Positions 37,901 to 46,639 are shown, counted from the stretch's first letter. The stretch: 64,000 nt of DNA from Acidobacteriota bacterium (GCA_011525365.1 WTGQ01000002.1:2460773-2524772), one strand, 5' to 3'. Program-made: numbers and translations. Notes: generated by a model from the letters alone, not told the origin.

Positions 37901-39652
37901 GTCACCCTCGAGTCCCGCCGTCAGCTCCCCCATCGCCGCGTTCAGGGAGTGGCGCAGGAGGAGGTGAACCGACTCGCGCGCGATCACGTTCTCCTCGCGC
38001 GCCTCGCTGGCGATCTCGCGCAGGTGCAGGAAGATGTGGTCGTACAGCCGATCGAAACAGATGAAGTTCTCGCACTCGCGCCGGAACAGCCGCAGGAGCT
38101 GCGGCTGAAGGATCACGTCGAGCACCGTGAGGTCGGCGGCCTGGGAGACCTCGCCCGGTTCGGAGGCCGGGTTCCCTCCTTCAAGCCCTTCCTCCTCGAC
38201 GGTCCGCATGACGGTGAGCAGGCGCCCGAAGTTGTCCTCCGCCCCGTCCTTCCACTGGTTGTACAGATGGAAGCCGTACTCCAGCAGCAGTTCGGCCCGG
38301 GCGCGGTTGAAGTGGTACTCGCGGCTGCCGAGCAGGAAAGACGCGAGCCGGCCGCGTCCTTCGTGCAGCGAGTCGCGCGCGGCCGCGTAGCGCTTGTAGG
38401 TCCGGCTCAGGACGTCGTCGTAGCGAACGGCCAGTGGATTGTCGAGCCAGCGCTCGAACGAAAGCCGGCGCTGCCGCTCGCGGCGCGCCCTGGCCGCGCC
38501 GGCGGGCACTTCGGCCGCGGCCAGACGGCCGTAGCCCGACACCGTCGTCGAACTCAGGCGGCGTCGCAACCCCAGGTAGCGCAGATACCGAAACGCGACG
38601 CCGAACACGTTCGCCTGCTCCGCCGGGCTGTGCAGGCGCGACAGGTGGGCAAACTCCTCAAGCACGGTGAGGCTGCGGGAGGGATCGACGTAGCGCCGGG
38701 TGTTGCGGCGGTAGTGCTCGAACACGGCCGGTTCGTCGCGCACGAACAGTTTCGCCCGCTGTTCCACGAGGGCGATGGACGAGGTTACGGCGGCCTCGAA
38801 GCAGGCCAGCCGGTCGCCACCCTCGCCGGGAACGAAGTCGATCACGCCGTCGAGATAGCCCTGCTCGTAGAGTTCGTAGGCCGAGACGCCGACCGCCTTC
38901 GCGCACTCTTCCCAGGACAGGTCGTAGCGGCGCACGATGTTCGCCAGTCCGCGCGGCTGGATCGTGTTGAACACGCCGTCGCGCACCGACAGCAGGACAT
39001 TCGTCGTGGCGAGCGGAATCGCACCACCGGAGTAGCCGTTGCCGAGCACGATGCCGACCGTCGGCACGTGAAGCTGCGCCATCTCGGCGATCAGCCGGGA
39101 GATCGTGTGGGCCTGGTTGCCGCGGTTCGCCACCTCGCCGGCGTCCGCCCCGGGTGTATCCATCAGGGCGACCACGGGCAGAGCCCGGCGAGCGAAGGAA
39201 CGGATCACATCGACCGCGAGCTCGTGGTGCTCCGGCATCCACACGCCGTTCTGCACCGAGCGTTCCTGCGCCAGCACGCCGAAACGCCGCCTGTGGCCCT
39301 CGATCCCGGCCTCGAACACAGCGGCGTAGAGCGGGCCATGGTTGCGCTCTTCAACCAGCTCCCAACTCGTCGCGGCCAGCACCGCGCAGGTGCCGACACG
39401 CCCCGGATCCTCGGCCGGCGCCACCGTTCGGCGAATGTACTCATCGACCTCCAGCCTGGCGAGTCGCTTGAGCGTCTGGCGGATGCGGCGCTCGGAGATC
39501 AGTCCCCCGATGCGCGCGCCGCCGGCGCCGACCTGCCTGTCATCCACCTCCGGAAACAGGGAGAACGCCCGAGCTCGCTGCTCCGCCTCGCGGAACAGCG
39601 GGTCGACATCGCCTCGCGAAGGCTCCGGCTGGCTCTGGAGCAGAATCGTCAT
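34991..39652 (-). CDS. single-chain acetyl-CoA carboxylase (CT-alpha/CT-beta/BC/BCCP fusion)
   Basis: The 1553-residue protein fuses four activities. Residues about 50-330 resemble AccA, with 'MDTPGADAGEVANRGN' and the oxyanion-type GNGYSGGAIPLA. A helical linker of about 350 residues follows. Residues about 700-1000 resemble AccD ('CFISSGGMLTKEGA', 'DCTGGAQASLVT') but lack the AccD zinc-finger Cys. Residues about 1010-1450 are biotin carboxylase, with ATP-grasp 'KAVHGGGGKGIR' and 'EMNTRLQVEHPVTE'. The C-terminal biotinyl domain carries EAMKLF with the target lysine K1503. The order CT-BC-BCCP is reversed relative to eukaryotic ACC. Acetyl-CoA specificity is inferred from AccA/AccD similarity. 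Confidence 0.9.
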   Translation of the reverse strand: MTILLQSQPEPSRGDVDPLFREAEQRARAFSLFPEVDDRQVGAGGARIGGLISERRIRQTLKRLARLEVDEYIRRTVAPAEDPGRVGTCAVLAATSWELVEERNHGPLYAAVFEAGIEGHRRRFGVLAQERSVQNGVWMPEHHELAVDVIRSFARRALPVVALMDTPGADAGEVANRGNQAHTISRLIAEMAQLHVPTVGIVLGNGYSGGAIPLATTNVLLSVRDGVFNTIQPRGLANIVRRYDLSWEECAKAVGVSAYELYEQGYLDGVIDFVPGEGGDRLACFEAAVTSSIALVEQRAKLFVRDEPAVFEHYRRNTRRYVDPSRSLTVLEEFAHLSRLHSPAEQANVFGVAFRYLRYLGLRRRLSSTTVSGYGRLAAAEVPAGAARARRERQRRLSFERWLDNPLAVRYDDVLSRTYKRYAAARDSLHEGRGRLASFLLGSREYHFNRARAELLLEYGFHLYNQWKDGAEDNFGRLLTVMRTVEEEGLEGGNPASEPGEVSQAADLTVLDVILQPQLLRLFRRECENFICFDRLYDHIFLHLREIASEAREENVIARESVHLLLRHSLNAAMGELTAGLEGDAAEEAEARLRGQFRSWLRHFSRHPRRGRLLKAVAEWKRLQMPRISEPLFGLVTFLFERLLPNFYEDEQGIRGYDGRISPRNIGIKDFWNRLDAAYRDLLLEDVLAEQKRNTPRRPQAILDRFFYDVQEIEADRMTADPVSFPGLRVSIERALEQGVTPCGTVAALARIRTGALADGEDGGAAGNRVGVLVSNLAFQAGSFDMASAEKFCKLLLRCAEERLPVVCFISSGGMLTKEGAGALFSMSIVNDRITRFVRDNDLPVICFGYGDCTGGAQASLVTHPLVQTYYFSGTNMPFAGQIVVPSHLPMASTLSNYLGEVEGSMHGLVEHPFGEELDEQLRQVDSQIPVPEDTVDAVLRRLLQEERRVEFLTARRRRQEETEVREPAPPVAPRQVERALIHARGCTAVKLVRVAQRAGVEVILVQSDPDVDSPAATMLRDRDTLVCIGGSTPDESYLNAHSVIRIAEREGADALHPGIGFLSESASFADLCRGHGLNFIGPTGDAMRRMGNKSNAIQTAVQVGVPVVPGSEGILTDADTALAVAESIGFPVMLKAVHGGGGKGIRRVDRAEDFREAFAQIRVEAESAFGNADCYLEKCVVSLRHVEVQVLCDQHGTVRVLGLRDCSVQRNNQKLIEESGSRALPEALRAESFRYAAAIAAEIGYVGAGTVEFIFDLEDRKLYFMEMNTRLQVEHPVTEAVSGTDIVKAQFEIAGGARIADAPLSEDGYAMEVRINAERASLSAEGIDILPSPGTVTRCDFPQREDIDVLATIDTGVVVSPYYDSLVAQVVCHGKDRADTIDRLISYLEEVAIEGVCTNLALLRRVLCDEQFRSGDYDTRFLTDFLDRISGDELVGEVERFAGVGRSVDRADIEIEGSDELKVKAPSGGLFYGAASPNDPPFVRVGDIVSREKTLCLIEAMKLFRPVSLASLDAGAELFAGHSRYEVMRVNAANGQVVNQGDLLFVVRPAEG

Positions 39653-39715
39653 GCGAACCGCCTACTCTACCCCGCCTGTGGGCGGTAAAGGACCGGCAAC
39701 GTGTAACTTGGCCGA

Positions 39716-39744
39716 TTCCGGGCGCTATTCCAGCGCGCCCGGAA
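39716..39744 (-). terminator. 10-bp perfect hairpin downstream of the lipoprotein gene
   Basis: TTCCGGGCGC (39716-39725) and its exact complement (39735-39744) flank a 9-nt loop, 6 bp past the lipoprotein stop. There is no long T-run, so it may end transcription with help from Rho. Confidence 0.4.
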
Positions 39745-39750
39745 CGAGGC

Positions 39751-40701
39751 TCAATTTCCCCGTTCCTCGGCCCGGGTCGGACCGATCTCCTGCAGTGTCG
39801 CCAGGCTGGGAGCGACCATTACCCGTGCCGCCGTCTCCTCGTACGCCGCGTACATCTCCGGCAGCTTCTGGCGCAGGTCGTCCTGGTCGATGATCGTCCA
39901 TTCCTCCTCCCACACGGGGCCGTAGGGCGCCTGGAGATTCCAGGCCGTGGAGATGAACCAGTAGGCGAACTCCTGCATCTGGACCCGGAAGCGGACTTCC
40001 TCGTCCTCGAAGTCGAGGTACTGGTCCAACTGGTAGTAGCCCTCCTCCCCGGCCTTCGCCATCGCGCGGGCGAGTTCCGAGTCCTCGGAGATGCCCCAGA
40101 CATCCGGAAACGTGTAGTGCAGGCCGATGTCCGTCACGTAGTGGAGGATGTGCTCGACCACCTCCATCACCTGGCCCTCGGGCCCTACGGGAGTGCCCTG
40201 CATGATGATGTCGCACACCGAGTTGTTCTTCTCGATCTCGGCCCACTGCTCCTCGTTCTCCTCCGCGAAGCTCATGTCGTCGCCGAGCGGAACCGGAATC
40301 AGGGCCCTGTAGCGATAGTGGTTCGCGAGCAGCTCGCGCTGGAGATCGGCGTCGAGGCCGGCGTCCCGCGGAAACGACTCGGCGATCGTCCTCGCGACCA
40401 AGCGCATGAAGTCGTCCGAGATGTCGTCGCGGGCCGCGAGCTTGAGGCCGTACACCTGGAGTTCCTTGGTGAATGGCGGTATGGCATCCGTGCGCACCAC
40501 GTCGCCGTGCAGATAGACATCGTCGGGCACCTCGCCCTTCGGGTCGAGGAGGATGCAGTCCCCCAAGTGGGTCGGAGCGGTCTCGGCCGCTTCAGATCCC
40601 GCCCCCTCCGCAACGTTGTCGTCGCCGGAATCGGCAGCCTCGTGGCCGCCACAGCCGGCGAGCGTCAGGATCAGAAGCGCGAGTGCGAAGCGTCTGGCCA
40701 T
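39751..40701 (-). CDS. lipoprotein of unknown function
   Basis: The 316-residue protein has a signal peptide with lipobox LAGC (Cys about residue 17), so it is probably lipidated and anchored in a membrane. The next 25 residues are acidic and low-complexity. The mature part is acidic, rich in Trp, Tyr and Glu, and has no motif I recognise. It is isolated between the carboxylase and a secreted protein. Confidence 0.78.
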   Translation of the reverse strand: MARRFALALLILTLAGCGGHEAADSGDDNVAEGAGSEAAETAPTHLGDCILLDPKGEVPDDVYLHGDVVRTDAIPPFTKELQVYGLKLAARDDISDDFMRLVARTIAESFPRDAGLDADLQRELLANHYRYRALIPVPLGDDMSFAEENEEQWAEIEKNNSVCDIIMQGTPVGPEGQVMEVVEHILHYVTDIGLHYTFPDVWGISEDSELARAMAKAGEEGYYQLDQYLDFEDEEVRFRVQMQEFAYWFISTAWNLQAPYGPVWEEEWTIIDQDDLRQKLPEMYAAYEETAARVMVAPSLATLQEIGPTRAEERGN

Positions 40702-40791
40702 AGCTGCCCTCCCTCGTTGATTTGATCCGCAACTCCCTACACTATGCCCTCGACCAAAACCGCGGGTGAGCTTCCCCCCCGATCCTCGTCT

Positions 40792-43347
40792 CTACGGCCG
40801 ACAACCGGCCGGAAACGCCTTCGCGTCCGTGATCGCGGCTGCCGGACGCCCGGGCTCGTTCCGGTACTCCTGGACGTCACCTGTCGCCGTGTCCGTGACG
40901 CGGATCACGTAGCCCAGATCCGTCGTCGAAGCGCCGTACACCCAGTAGTGATCGTTGACCTTGCAGCCGTCCAGCACCTTGACCAGGATCTCCCAGTTGT
41001 CCGCATCGAAGAACTGGAACAGGCCGGAGTCCTCCGTCGCTTCCGAAACCACCTGGGCCGAGCCCGTCGCACCGTCGCCGGTCCGCCACTCGACGCGCAC
41101 TTCGTAGCGATCGCCGTGCAGGCAGAGCGTCTCCGAGGTCGCCTCGCAGGCACCATCGGACGGAGGCGGCGGATCGGGGCTTGGGTCCGAGACCGTCGTC
41201 GAGAGCCGTGACCGCCCGCCGGTTATGTGCGACCAGTACTCGACCACCCTGTCGATGTAGACCTTGTGCAACTGAAGCAGCTCAGGGCTGGGTGTTTGCC
41301 CCGGTTCCAGCAAGTAGACGAATCCTGTGTTGAACTCCTTCCGTGAGCGTGCGGCCGAAGGCTCTCTTGGCCCCATGGCTGCCACGATCTGATCGATCGA
41401 GATGCTCTCCTTGTCGGCGTAAAACGTCCCCCGGTAGTGCCCACTCCCACGCGGGTTGTCGTTCCCGGGGACCGGCTCCAGGTTGCGCAACACGAACAGG
41501 TCCCTCACCTCGGAGGCCTCTGCCAGACCCATTGCGTAGAGATCAAGCCACGACAGTCCTGAAGCGCCCCTGAAGTAGGTCACCGTAAAGGTCCCGTCGC
41601 CGTGGTCGCGCCAGAAGCCTCCCCCCTCTCCTCCGGTCATCAAGGAATGGGCTTCTTCCCCGCCCCAGGGAAATGCAGCCGGAGCGTGAAGCTCGCCCCG
41701 CCAGTGGCATCGGCAGCCATCGGCGAACGAATCAGCGAACAGAGGTTCGAGGGTGCCGTTGCTATGCACATACTCCAGATATGCGGTCCACGAGTGTGTC
41801 ACCTCGTGCGCGAACAAGCTCAGGTCTTTCTCAAAGTCCCCTCTTCTCCAGTCGCGACTGCGGCCTCCTGCTTGCGCGATCCAGACAGGTTTCCCATAGT
41901 GCCCCAGAAGACGCCCGTCGCCGCACGGCGCTCCGCCCCACTTATGCTCTCGCCCAATTCCCCTTACGCCGTTGTGGTAGTTGCGCCAGTCAGTCGCGTT
42001 GGCCTGGAAGTCCACGCGGAACTCGTTATGGAAGACGACCAGGTCGAGCCGGTCACCCAGGTGCTCAATGATGCGGCAGACGATCGCCGCCATGTCTGGC
42101 AGACCCCGATGATGGAAGACCTCCTTCTGCGTCCGGGAAGAACCGCGATCAGGTTCCGACAGATCGACGGGAGCCGTCTCGGGCAAGCACAGGGATACCG
42201 GAGTAGTGGTCATCCCCCTCACGAAAGAGCGATCGTCATCGTACTCGTGGGCGCCCGCCCAGACCGACGCGCAAACTCCCTGAAGATCGCCGATGTCGGC
42301 CACCAGCTCAAGCTGATTCGCTCCGTCGCCCGCGCGGGACATGCCGCCCCAGACGCTGTTGTCGCCGCCGATCTCGATCTTCCAGACGAACTCCACGTCC
42401 GACGAGTCCTGCGAGTACGGCGCGTCGGTATCAAAGAAAAGGCGATAGTTGTAGAACCCCGTCATCGGCTCTGGGATGGGTTCCCTAGTGGTGGATTCGA
42501 CAATCACGGTGTCAACGTCGCCCTCGTACAGTGCGACCTTCAGCAGATCGAGGTGGCCGGGAAGGCCAGAGTCGGTGCCGTTCTCGACAGACGCGATCAG
42601 GTCGCCCTTCTCGACCACGTCTGAGAACAGGCCGACGACGCCGTCGTTGACCGTTATGCGGTCGTAGTTGAGCTGGATGGCGCCATCGGCGTGCAGGATC
42701 GCCTGGAAGCGCTCTGGGCGGTCAGGAACCTCTAGTCGGTAGGCGTCGTACTCGGAGGCGAACCAGGTCACCACCACCCGATCCGGAAAGCGCGCTACGA
42801 ACTGGGAGGCAAGAGGATCGCGCCCATAGAGCCCTCCAAACGCCGGCTTGTACAGTGTGCTGATCGTCGGGGTGGAGCCAAGCCGCGCTGCCGATTCGGA
42901 CATCGAGGAGAACCACGCCCCGGAATGTTCCGAGAACTCGAGCGGCCTGCCGAAGGTGAGCAGGCCGTGCTTGCTCACGAAGACCGAACTCCACCGGCGA
43001 TCAGCGAAGTCAAACTCGAAGTCCCCGAACTCGACCCCGACGCCATCCCGGAACCTGTCCCATTCAATGGTCACTTCCGTGCCGAGGGTTTCCTCCCATT
43101 CAAGGCTTCGGACGTCACGCGAGTACCCTACCTGACCGTCCGGCGTGAAGACCAGGGTTCGTCCGTGCAGATCAAACAGATGGGCGGCAGTCGTGTCCTC
43201 AGGTGCCAGTTCCACGAGGATCTGATTGTTCCTCGTGGTCGAGATCCCATCGGGCGCTCCCAAGCCGACCTGCGCGGAAGCGCCGGAACCGACCGGAGCC
43301 AGTCCGAGCCCACTGGCCGTCAGCAACGCAACCGCTCGGGCTTTCAT
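40792..43347 (-). CDS. secreted zinc-metallopeptidase-like protein with C-terminal beta domain
   Basis: The start is the ATG at 43347, followed by a signal peptide; the protein has 851 residues. The N-terminal half (about 60-330) is a nidogen-like beta-rich region ('VFVSKHGLLTFG'). A zinc motif HEVTH (H514-H518) with Glu515 sits in 'LFAHEVTHSWTAYLEY', and a Cys pair follows (CRCH). The last 110 residues ('CLHGDRYEVRVEWR', 'SGLFQFFDADNWEILVKVLDGC', 'YWVYGASTTDLGYVIRVTDT') form a domain I associate with Acidobacteriota secreted proteins. Codon use is less GC-biased than in neighbouring genes. Protease activity is predicted only. Confidence 0.78.
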   Translation of the reverse strand: MKARAVALLTASGLGLAPVGSGASAQVGLGAPDGISTTRNNQILVELAPEDTTAAHLFDLHGRTLVFTPDGQVGYSRDVRSLEWEETLGTEVTIEWDRFRDGVGVEFGDFEFDFADRRWSSVFVSKHGLLTFGRPLEFSEHSGAWFSSMSESAARLGSTPTISTLYKPAFGGLYGRDPLASQFVARFPDRVVVTWFASEYDAYRLEVPDRPERFQAILHADGAIQLNYDRITVNDGVVGLFSDVVEKGDLIASVENGTDSGLPGHLDLLKVALYEGDVDTVIVESTTREPIPEPMTGFYNYRLFFDTDAPYSQDSSDVEFVWKIEIGGDNSVWGGMSRAGDGANQLELVADIGDLQGVCASVWAGAHEYDDDRSFVRGMTTTPVSLCLPETAPVDLSEPDRGSSRTQKEVFHHRGLPDMAAIVCRIIEHLGDRLDLVVFHNEFRVDFQANATDWRNYHNGVRGIGREHKWGGAPCGDGRLLGHYGKPVWIAQAGGRSRDWRRGDFEKDLSLFAHEVTHSWTAYLEYVHSNGTLEPLFADSFADGCRCHWRGELHAPAAFPWGGEEAHSLMTGGEGGGFWRDHGDGTFTVTYFRGASGLSWLDLYAMGLAEASEVRDLFVLRNLEPVPGNDNPRGSGHYRGTFYADKESISIDQIVAAMGPREPSAARSRKEFNTGFVYLLEPGQTPSPELLQLHKVYIDRVVEYWSHITGGRSRLSTTVSDPSPDPPPPSDGACEATSETLCLHGDRYEVRVEWRTGDGATGSAQVVSEATEDSGLFQFFDADNWEILVKVLDGCKVNDHYWVYGASTTDLGYVIRVTDTATGDVQEYRNEPGRPAAAITDAKAFPAGCRP

Positions 43348-43497
43348 GAGTCTCTTTACCCCCCGCTTCCGGCCGGCCCAGGCCCTGGACGACCGGACTC
43401 GACAGACGCCCGAGTCTAATTCGGGCACACCCACAGCCACCGGCTGGCTGCTAGTCTCACGGGGCGCTCTTCCTTCCACACAACCACAGGAGACGCG

Positions 43498-44406
43498 ATG
43501 GAAAGACGAACGCTGAGAGCCCTCTTGCTGTCCCTGCTTCTCCTTGCCGGGCCCAGCCTAGGCAAGGAAGCGGGGGAGACACTGACCAACGAGGACATCG
43601 TCCGCCTCACCCAGAGCGGACTCCCGGCGTCAGTGATCGTCGCCAAGATCAGGAGTTCCAGCACCGACTTCGACACCTCGGTGGACGCGCTCGTGACGTT
43701 AAGCGAGGCTGAGGTGGCGGCCGAGGTTCTTGAGGCGATGACGAACGCCGGTGTTCAGGCCGCTCCAGCGTCGGCCGCTGCCGAAGTCCCACGAAGCGTT
43801 GATGTCGTAGCGGGGACGCGGGCCTCCGCTGTCGCCAACGTCGCCTCGAACTTCGAGGGAACGCCGTGCGAGAAGCCGGGGATCTTCCTCTCCGATGAAG
43901 GAGCAATGGTCGATCTGGAGCTCACGCAGCCGACAGCGACCAAGACGGGCAGCGGCGTGCTGTCGAGCCTCACATATGGCATCAAGTCCACCAAGGCAAA
44001 GGCGATGGTTCGCGGCGCCAGTTCACCAGTCCGCACAAGCGATCGCGTGCTGACCTTCTACTTCTGCTTCGAGGAGGCGCAAGCGGGGCTTTCGTACCAG
44101 ACGACGGGAGCCGTGAATCCCTCCGAGTTCCTGCTGATCGCGTTCGACGTGCTCAGGAAGAAGAACCAGCGGTCGTTCGTTACGGGCAAGCTGAACGTCT
44201 GGACGGGTTCCTCGGGAGGCTCTCCGCCGAAGCAGTTGCGCCAGGTGGAGTACAAGCAGCTTGTGCCCGGTGTGTACGAAGTGACTTCGGAAGCTCTTCA
44301 GCCGGGCGAATACGCGTTCTACTACGGCGGTCAGGCGACGCTTGGCTTCTTCGGCGCCGCGCTAGGCGGCGGAGGCGGCAAGATCTTCGCGTTCGGCATC
44401 GACTGA
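43498..44406 (+). CDS. exported protein of unknown function
   Basis: The 302-residue protein has a signal peptide and an N-terminal 'LTNEDIVRLTQSGLPASVIVAKI' segment, a short helical motif seen at the start of many exported Acidobacteriota and Planctomycetota proteins. The rest is beta-rich ('GTPCEKPGIFLSDEG', 'QPGEYAFYYGG') and ends with a Gly-rich hydrophobic segment. An AGGAGA Shine-Dalgarno precedes the ATG. It diverges from the metallopeptidase-like gene. Confidence 0.75.
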   Translation: MERRTLRALLLSLLLLAGPSLGKEAGETLTNEDIVRLTQSGLPASVIVAKIRSSSTDFDTSVDALVTLSEAEVAAEVLEAMTNAGVQAAPASAAAEVPRSVDVVAGTRASAVANVASNFEGTPCEKPGIFLSDEGAMVDLELTQPTATKTGSGVLSSLTYGIKSTKAKAMVRGASSPVRTSDRVLTFYFCFEEAQAGLSYQTTGAVNPSEFLLIAFDVLRKKNQRSFVTGKLNVWTGSSGGSPPKQLRQVEYKQLVPGVYEVTSEALQPGEYAFYYGGQATLGFFGAALGGGGGKIFAFGID

Positions 44407-44433
44407 GAACCTCCGGAGTCCGCGGTCCAGTAC

Positions 44434-45279
44434 GTGGACTTCCTGCCCCAGATTGTCGGCTCCTTCGCCGACCCGGCGGCCGAGAACCCGACCGTCGAAA
44501 TGGTCGAGGCAGCGTTCCGTCACCACGGCCTGCACTGGCGCTACCTGAACTGCCAAGTACCGGCGGACCAGTTGGCAGAGGCCGTGGCCGGCGCCCGCGC
44601 CATGGGCTGGGCCGGTTTCAACTGCTCGCTTCCCCACAAGGTCGCGGTGATCGAGCACCTGGACGGGCTGGGCGAATCGGCCCGCCTGATCGGCGCGGTG
44701 AACTGCGTCGTCCGCGACGGAGACGGCCGCTTCATCGGCGAGAACACGGACGGCAAGGGCTTCCTCCGCTCACTAGAGGACGTGACGCCGGCGGCCGGCA
44801 AGCGAGTCGTGATCTTCGGCGCCGGCGGTGCAGCCCGGGCGATCGCGGTCGAACTCGCGCTGGCGGGAGCAGCCGAGATCACGATCGTGAACCGCACCCG
44901 CGGGCGGGGCGAAGAACTGGCACGGCACATCGCCAGCCACACGGCGACTCGAGCCCGGTTCGAGCACTGGCCTGGCATCTACCGGTTGCCGGAGGCAATC
45001 GACGTGGCGATCAACGCCACCTCGATCGGCCTGTTCCCGAATGTGGACGCCGAACTGCCGCTCGACCTCGACTCTCTCCGACCCGCCATGGTGGTCGCCG
45101 ACGTGATTCCGAACCCACCGCGGACTCGCCTGCTCGAGGCGGCCGCAGCACGCGGCTGCACCGTGCTCGACGGTCTCGGCATGCTGGTCAACCAGGGAGT
45201 GAGCGGGATCCGCTACTGGACCGGTGTCGAGGTCGATCCCCGGGTCATGCGGGCCCGCCTGGAGGCGATCTTCGGCTGA
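44434..45279 (+). CDS. shikimate dehydrogenase-like protein (AroE family, divergent)
   Basis: The 281-residue protein has the AroE Rossmann motif GAGGAARAIAVELA, 'NCVVRDGDGRFIGENTDGKG' with the substrate-binding Asn/Asp, and the catalytic lysine region CSLPHKV. The usual N-terminal SxS shikimate-binding motif is replaced: 'QIVGSFADPAAENPTVEMVEAAF' has no Ser-x-Ser at that place. It reduces 3-dehydroshikimate or a related quinate-type substrate with NAD(P)H. The GTG start lies 27 bp after the previous stop. It is the last host gene before the island. Confidence 0.83.
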   Translation: MDFLPQIVGSFADPAAENPTVEMVEAAFRHHGLHWRYLNCQVPADQLAEAVAGARAMGWAGFNCSLPHKVAVIEHLDGLGESARLIGAVNCVVRDGDGRFIGENTDGKGFLRSLEDVTPAAGKRVVIFGAGGAARAIAVELALAGAAEITIVNRTRGRGEELARHIASHTATRARFEHWPGIYRLPEAIDVAINATSIGLFPNVDAELPLDLDSLRPAMVVADVIPNPPRTRLLEAAAARGCTVLDGLGMLVNQGVSGIRYWTGVEVDPRVMRARLEAIFG

Positions 45280-45423
45280 AATCGGTCGCACGTTTCCACC
45301 AGGTCCCGCATCCGTTCGAGAGATACCGAAGAAATGCATATGAAACAAGGATTCTTCCGCCGTTGATGGCCTCCCTGGCGCTCAGCAAGTGTCACGGGCT
45401 CTTACCGCATTTCGCCGGTAGAT

Positions 45424-45434
45424 TGGGGGGCTGA
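45424..45434 (+). repeat. candidate attL core
   Basis: The sequence TGGGGGGCTGA lies 45 bp before the integrase start and recurs in the same orientation at the other end of the island. Eleven bases of low complexity can occur by chance, so it is only a candidate. Confidence 0.35.
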
Positions 45435-45445
45435 CCGGGGGGTTC

Positions 45446-45454
45446 TGCTAGAAT
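45446..45454 (+). promoter_or_regulatory. candidate extended -10 promoter of the integrase
   Basis: TGCTAGAAT (TGn plus TAGAAT) lies 24 bp before the TTG start, with a GGGAGGAGG Shine-Dalgarno at 45464-45472. No convincing -35 is seen, which is common for extended -10 sites. Confidence 0.35.
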
Positions 45455-45478
45455 CCTCGCCGAGGGAGGAGGCGAGTC

Positions 45479-46639
45479 TTGACGACCAAGCGATTCACTG
45501 CGGGTTGGGTGCGGAAGGCTCCTCCAGGCAAGCACTACGACTTTGGCGGGTTCGGTCTGATGCTCAGAGTCCGGCCTTCGGGGCGAGCGCGATGGGCGTG
45601 GCGCGGCACCGTTCGAGGGAAGAGGGTCGAGTTGGGCTTGGGTCGGCGCGCCTTCATGAGTCTCCGAAGGGCGCGGGAGACGGCATTCGAGTACGCACGG
45701 ATAGCGGCAGATGGCGACGATCCTAGGACGCAGCGATCCAACGCCCCGACCTTCCGTGACGCTACAGAGTCTGTGATCCGTCTACAGCGTCGCAGCTGGA
45801 AGGCTGGAGCCGCGTCTCGGCGACAGGAGCGGCAGTGGCGGCAGACGCTCACAACCCATGCGTTCCCGGTTCTCGGAGACGTGACCGTCGATCAGGTCAC
45901 GGCAGCTGACGTGCTGCGGGTCCTGACCCCACTGTGGACGACGAAACCGTCCGCAGCCAAGGCGGTCAAGCAGCGGATCGGAATCGTGATGCGGTGGGCG
46001 ATCGCGCAGGGCTACCGCCAGGAGGATCCGATGGGCGCCGTGGGAAGCGTTCTGCCTCGACAACCCAACGGTAGGCATCATCGGTTCTTGTCGCCGAAGG
46101 ACGTCGAAGCAGCGCTGGAGAAGATCCGGAACGCCGACTGCTGGCTCGGAACTCGGTTGGCGATTCGCTTCCTGGCCTTGACAGCGACGCGCACGGCGGA
46201 GGTTCGGGGTGCTACCTGGGCGGAAGTCGATACGGAAGCGGCAGCTTGGACCATCCCGGCGAGGAGAGTGAAGACGAAGCGGGAGCAGCGGATTCCGTTG
46301 TCCTCGCAGGCGCTCGAAGTGCTCGCGGAGGCGCGGCGACTGAGAGGCGGCAGGAGTAGTTTGGTCTTCCCCGCAAGTCGCGGAAACGGGCCGCTGGGCT
46401 CGGGGACGATGGGCAAACTGCTCCGAGAGTTGAAGATCGAGACCAGTCCCCATGGAGTCCGAGCAAGTTTCCGGTCTTGGTGCGCCGATGAGGGCGAGGA
46501 TCGGGCACTTGCAGAAGCAGCACTCGGGCACGAGGTTGGCTCGGCCACGGAGCGGGCCTATCAGCGAAGCGATCTGTTCGAGCGGCGGCGCGGCCTGATG
46601 GAACGCTGGGGCGACTTCATCGCTGGCTACGCCACGTGA
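45479..46639 (+). CDS. tyrosine recombinase / integrase
   Basis: The 386-residue protein has a DUF4102-like N-terminal arm (RFTAGWVRKAPPGKHYDFGGFGLMLRV), a SAM-like core-binding domain and a C-terminal catalytic domain. The catalytic set is R238 (ATRTAE), a lysine in RRVKTKR, H325/R328 (HGVR), the His of GHEV and the nucleophile Y361. It would integrate and excise the island between att sites. It starts with TTG at the left island end and reads inward. No adjacent excisionase was identified. Confidence 0.94.
   Translation: MTTKRFTAGWVRKAPPGKHYDFGGFGLMLRVRPSGRARWAWRGTVRGKRVELGLGRRAFMSLRRARETAFEYARIAADGDDPRTQRSNAPTFRDATESVIRLQRRSWKAGAASRRQERQWRQTLTTHAFPVLGDVTVDQVTAADVLRVLTPLWTTKPSAAKAVKQRIGIVMRWAIAQGYRQEDPMGAVGSVLPRQPNGRHHRFLSPKDVEAALEKIRNADCWLGTRLAIRFLALTATRTAEVRGATWAEVDTEAAAWTIPARRVKTKREQRIPLSSQALEVLAEARRLRGGRSSLVFPASRGNGPLGSGTMGKLLRELKIETSPHGVRASFRSWCADEGEDRALAEAALGHEVGSATERAYQRSDLFERRRGLMERWGDFIAGYAT

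Noticed and set aside
36917..39688. 923-codon plus-strand ORF opposite the carboxylase gene
   Set aside because: Low-complexity Arg/Gly/Ala-rich translation; the minus strand encodes clear carboxyltransferase domains.
45280..45478. tRNA or tmRNA gene as integration target
   Set aside because: No cloverleaf or T-loop could be found by eye; only the 11-bp repeat is seen.
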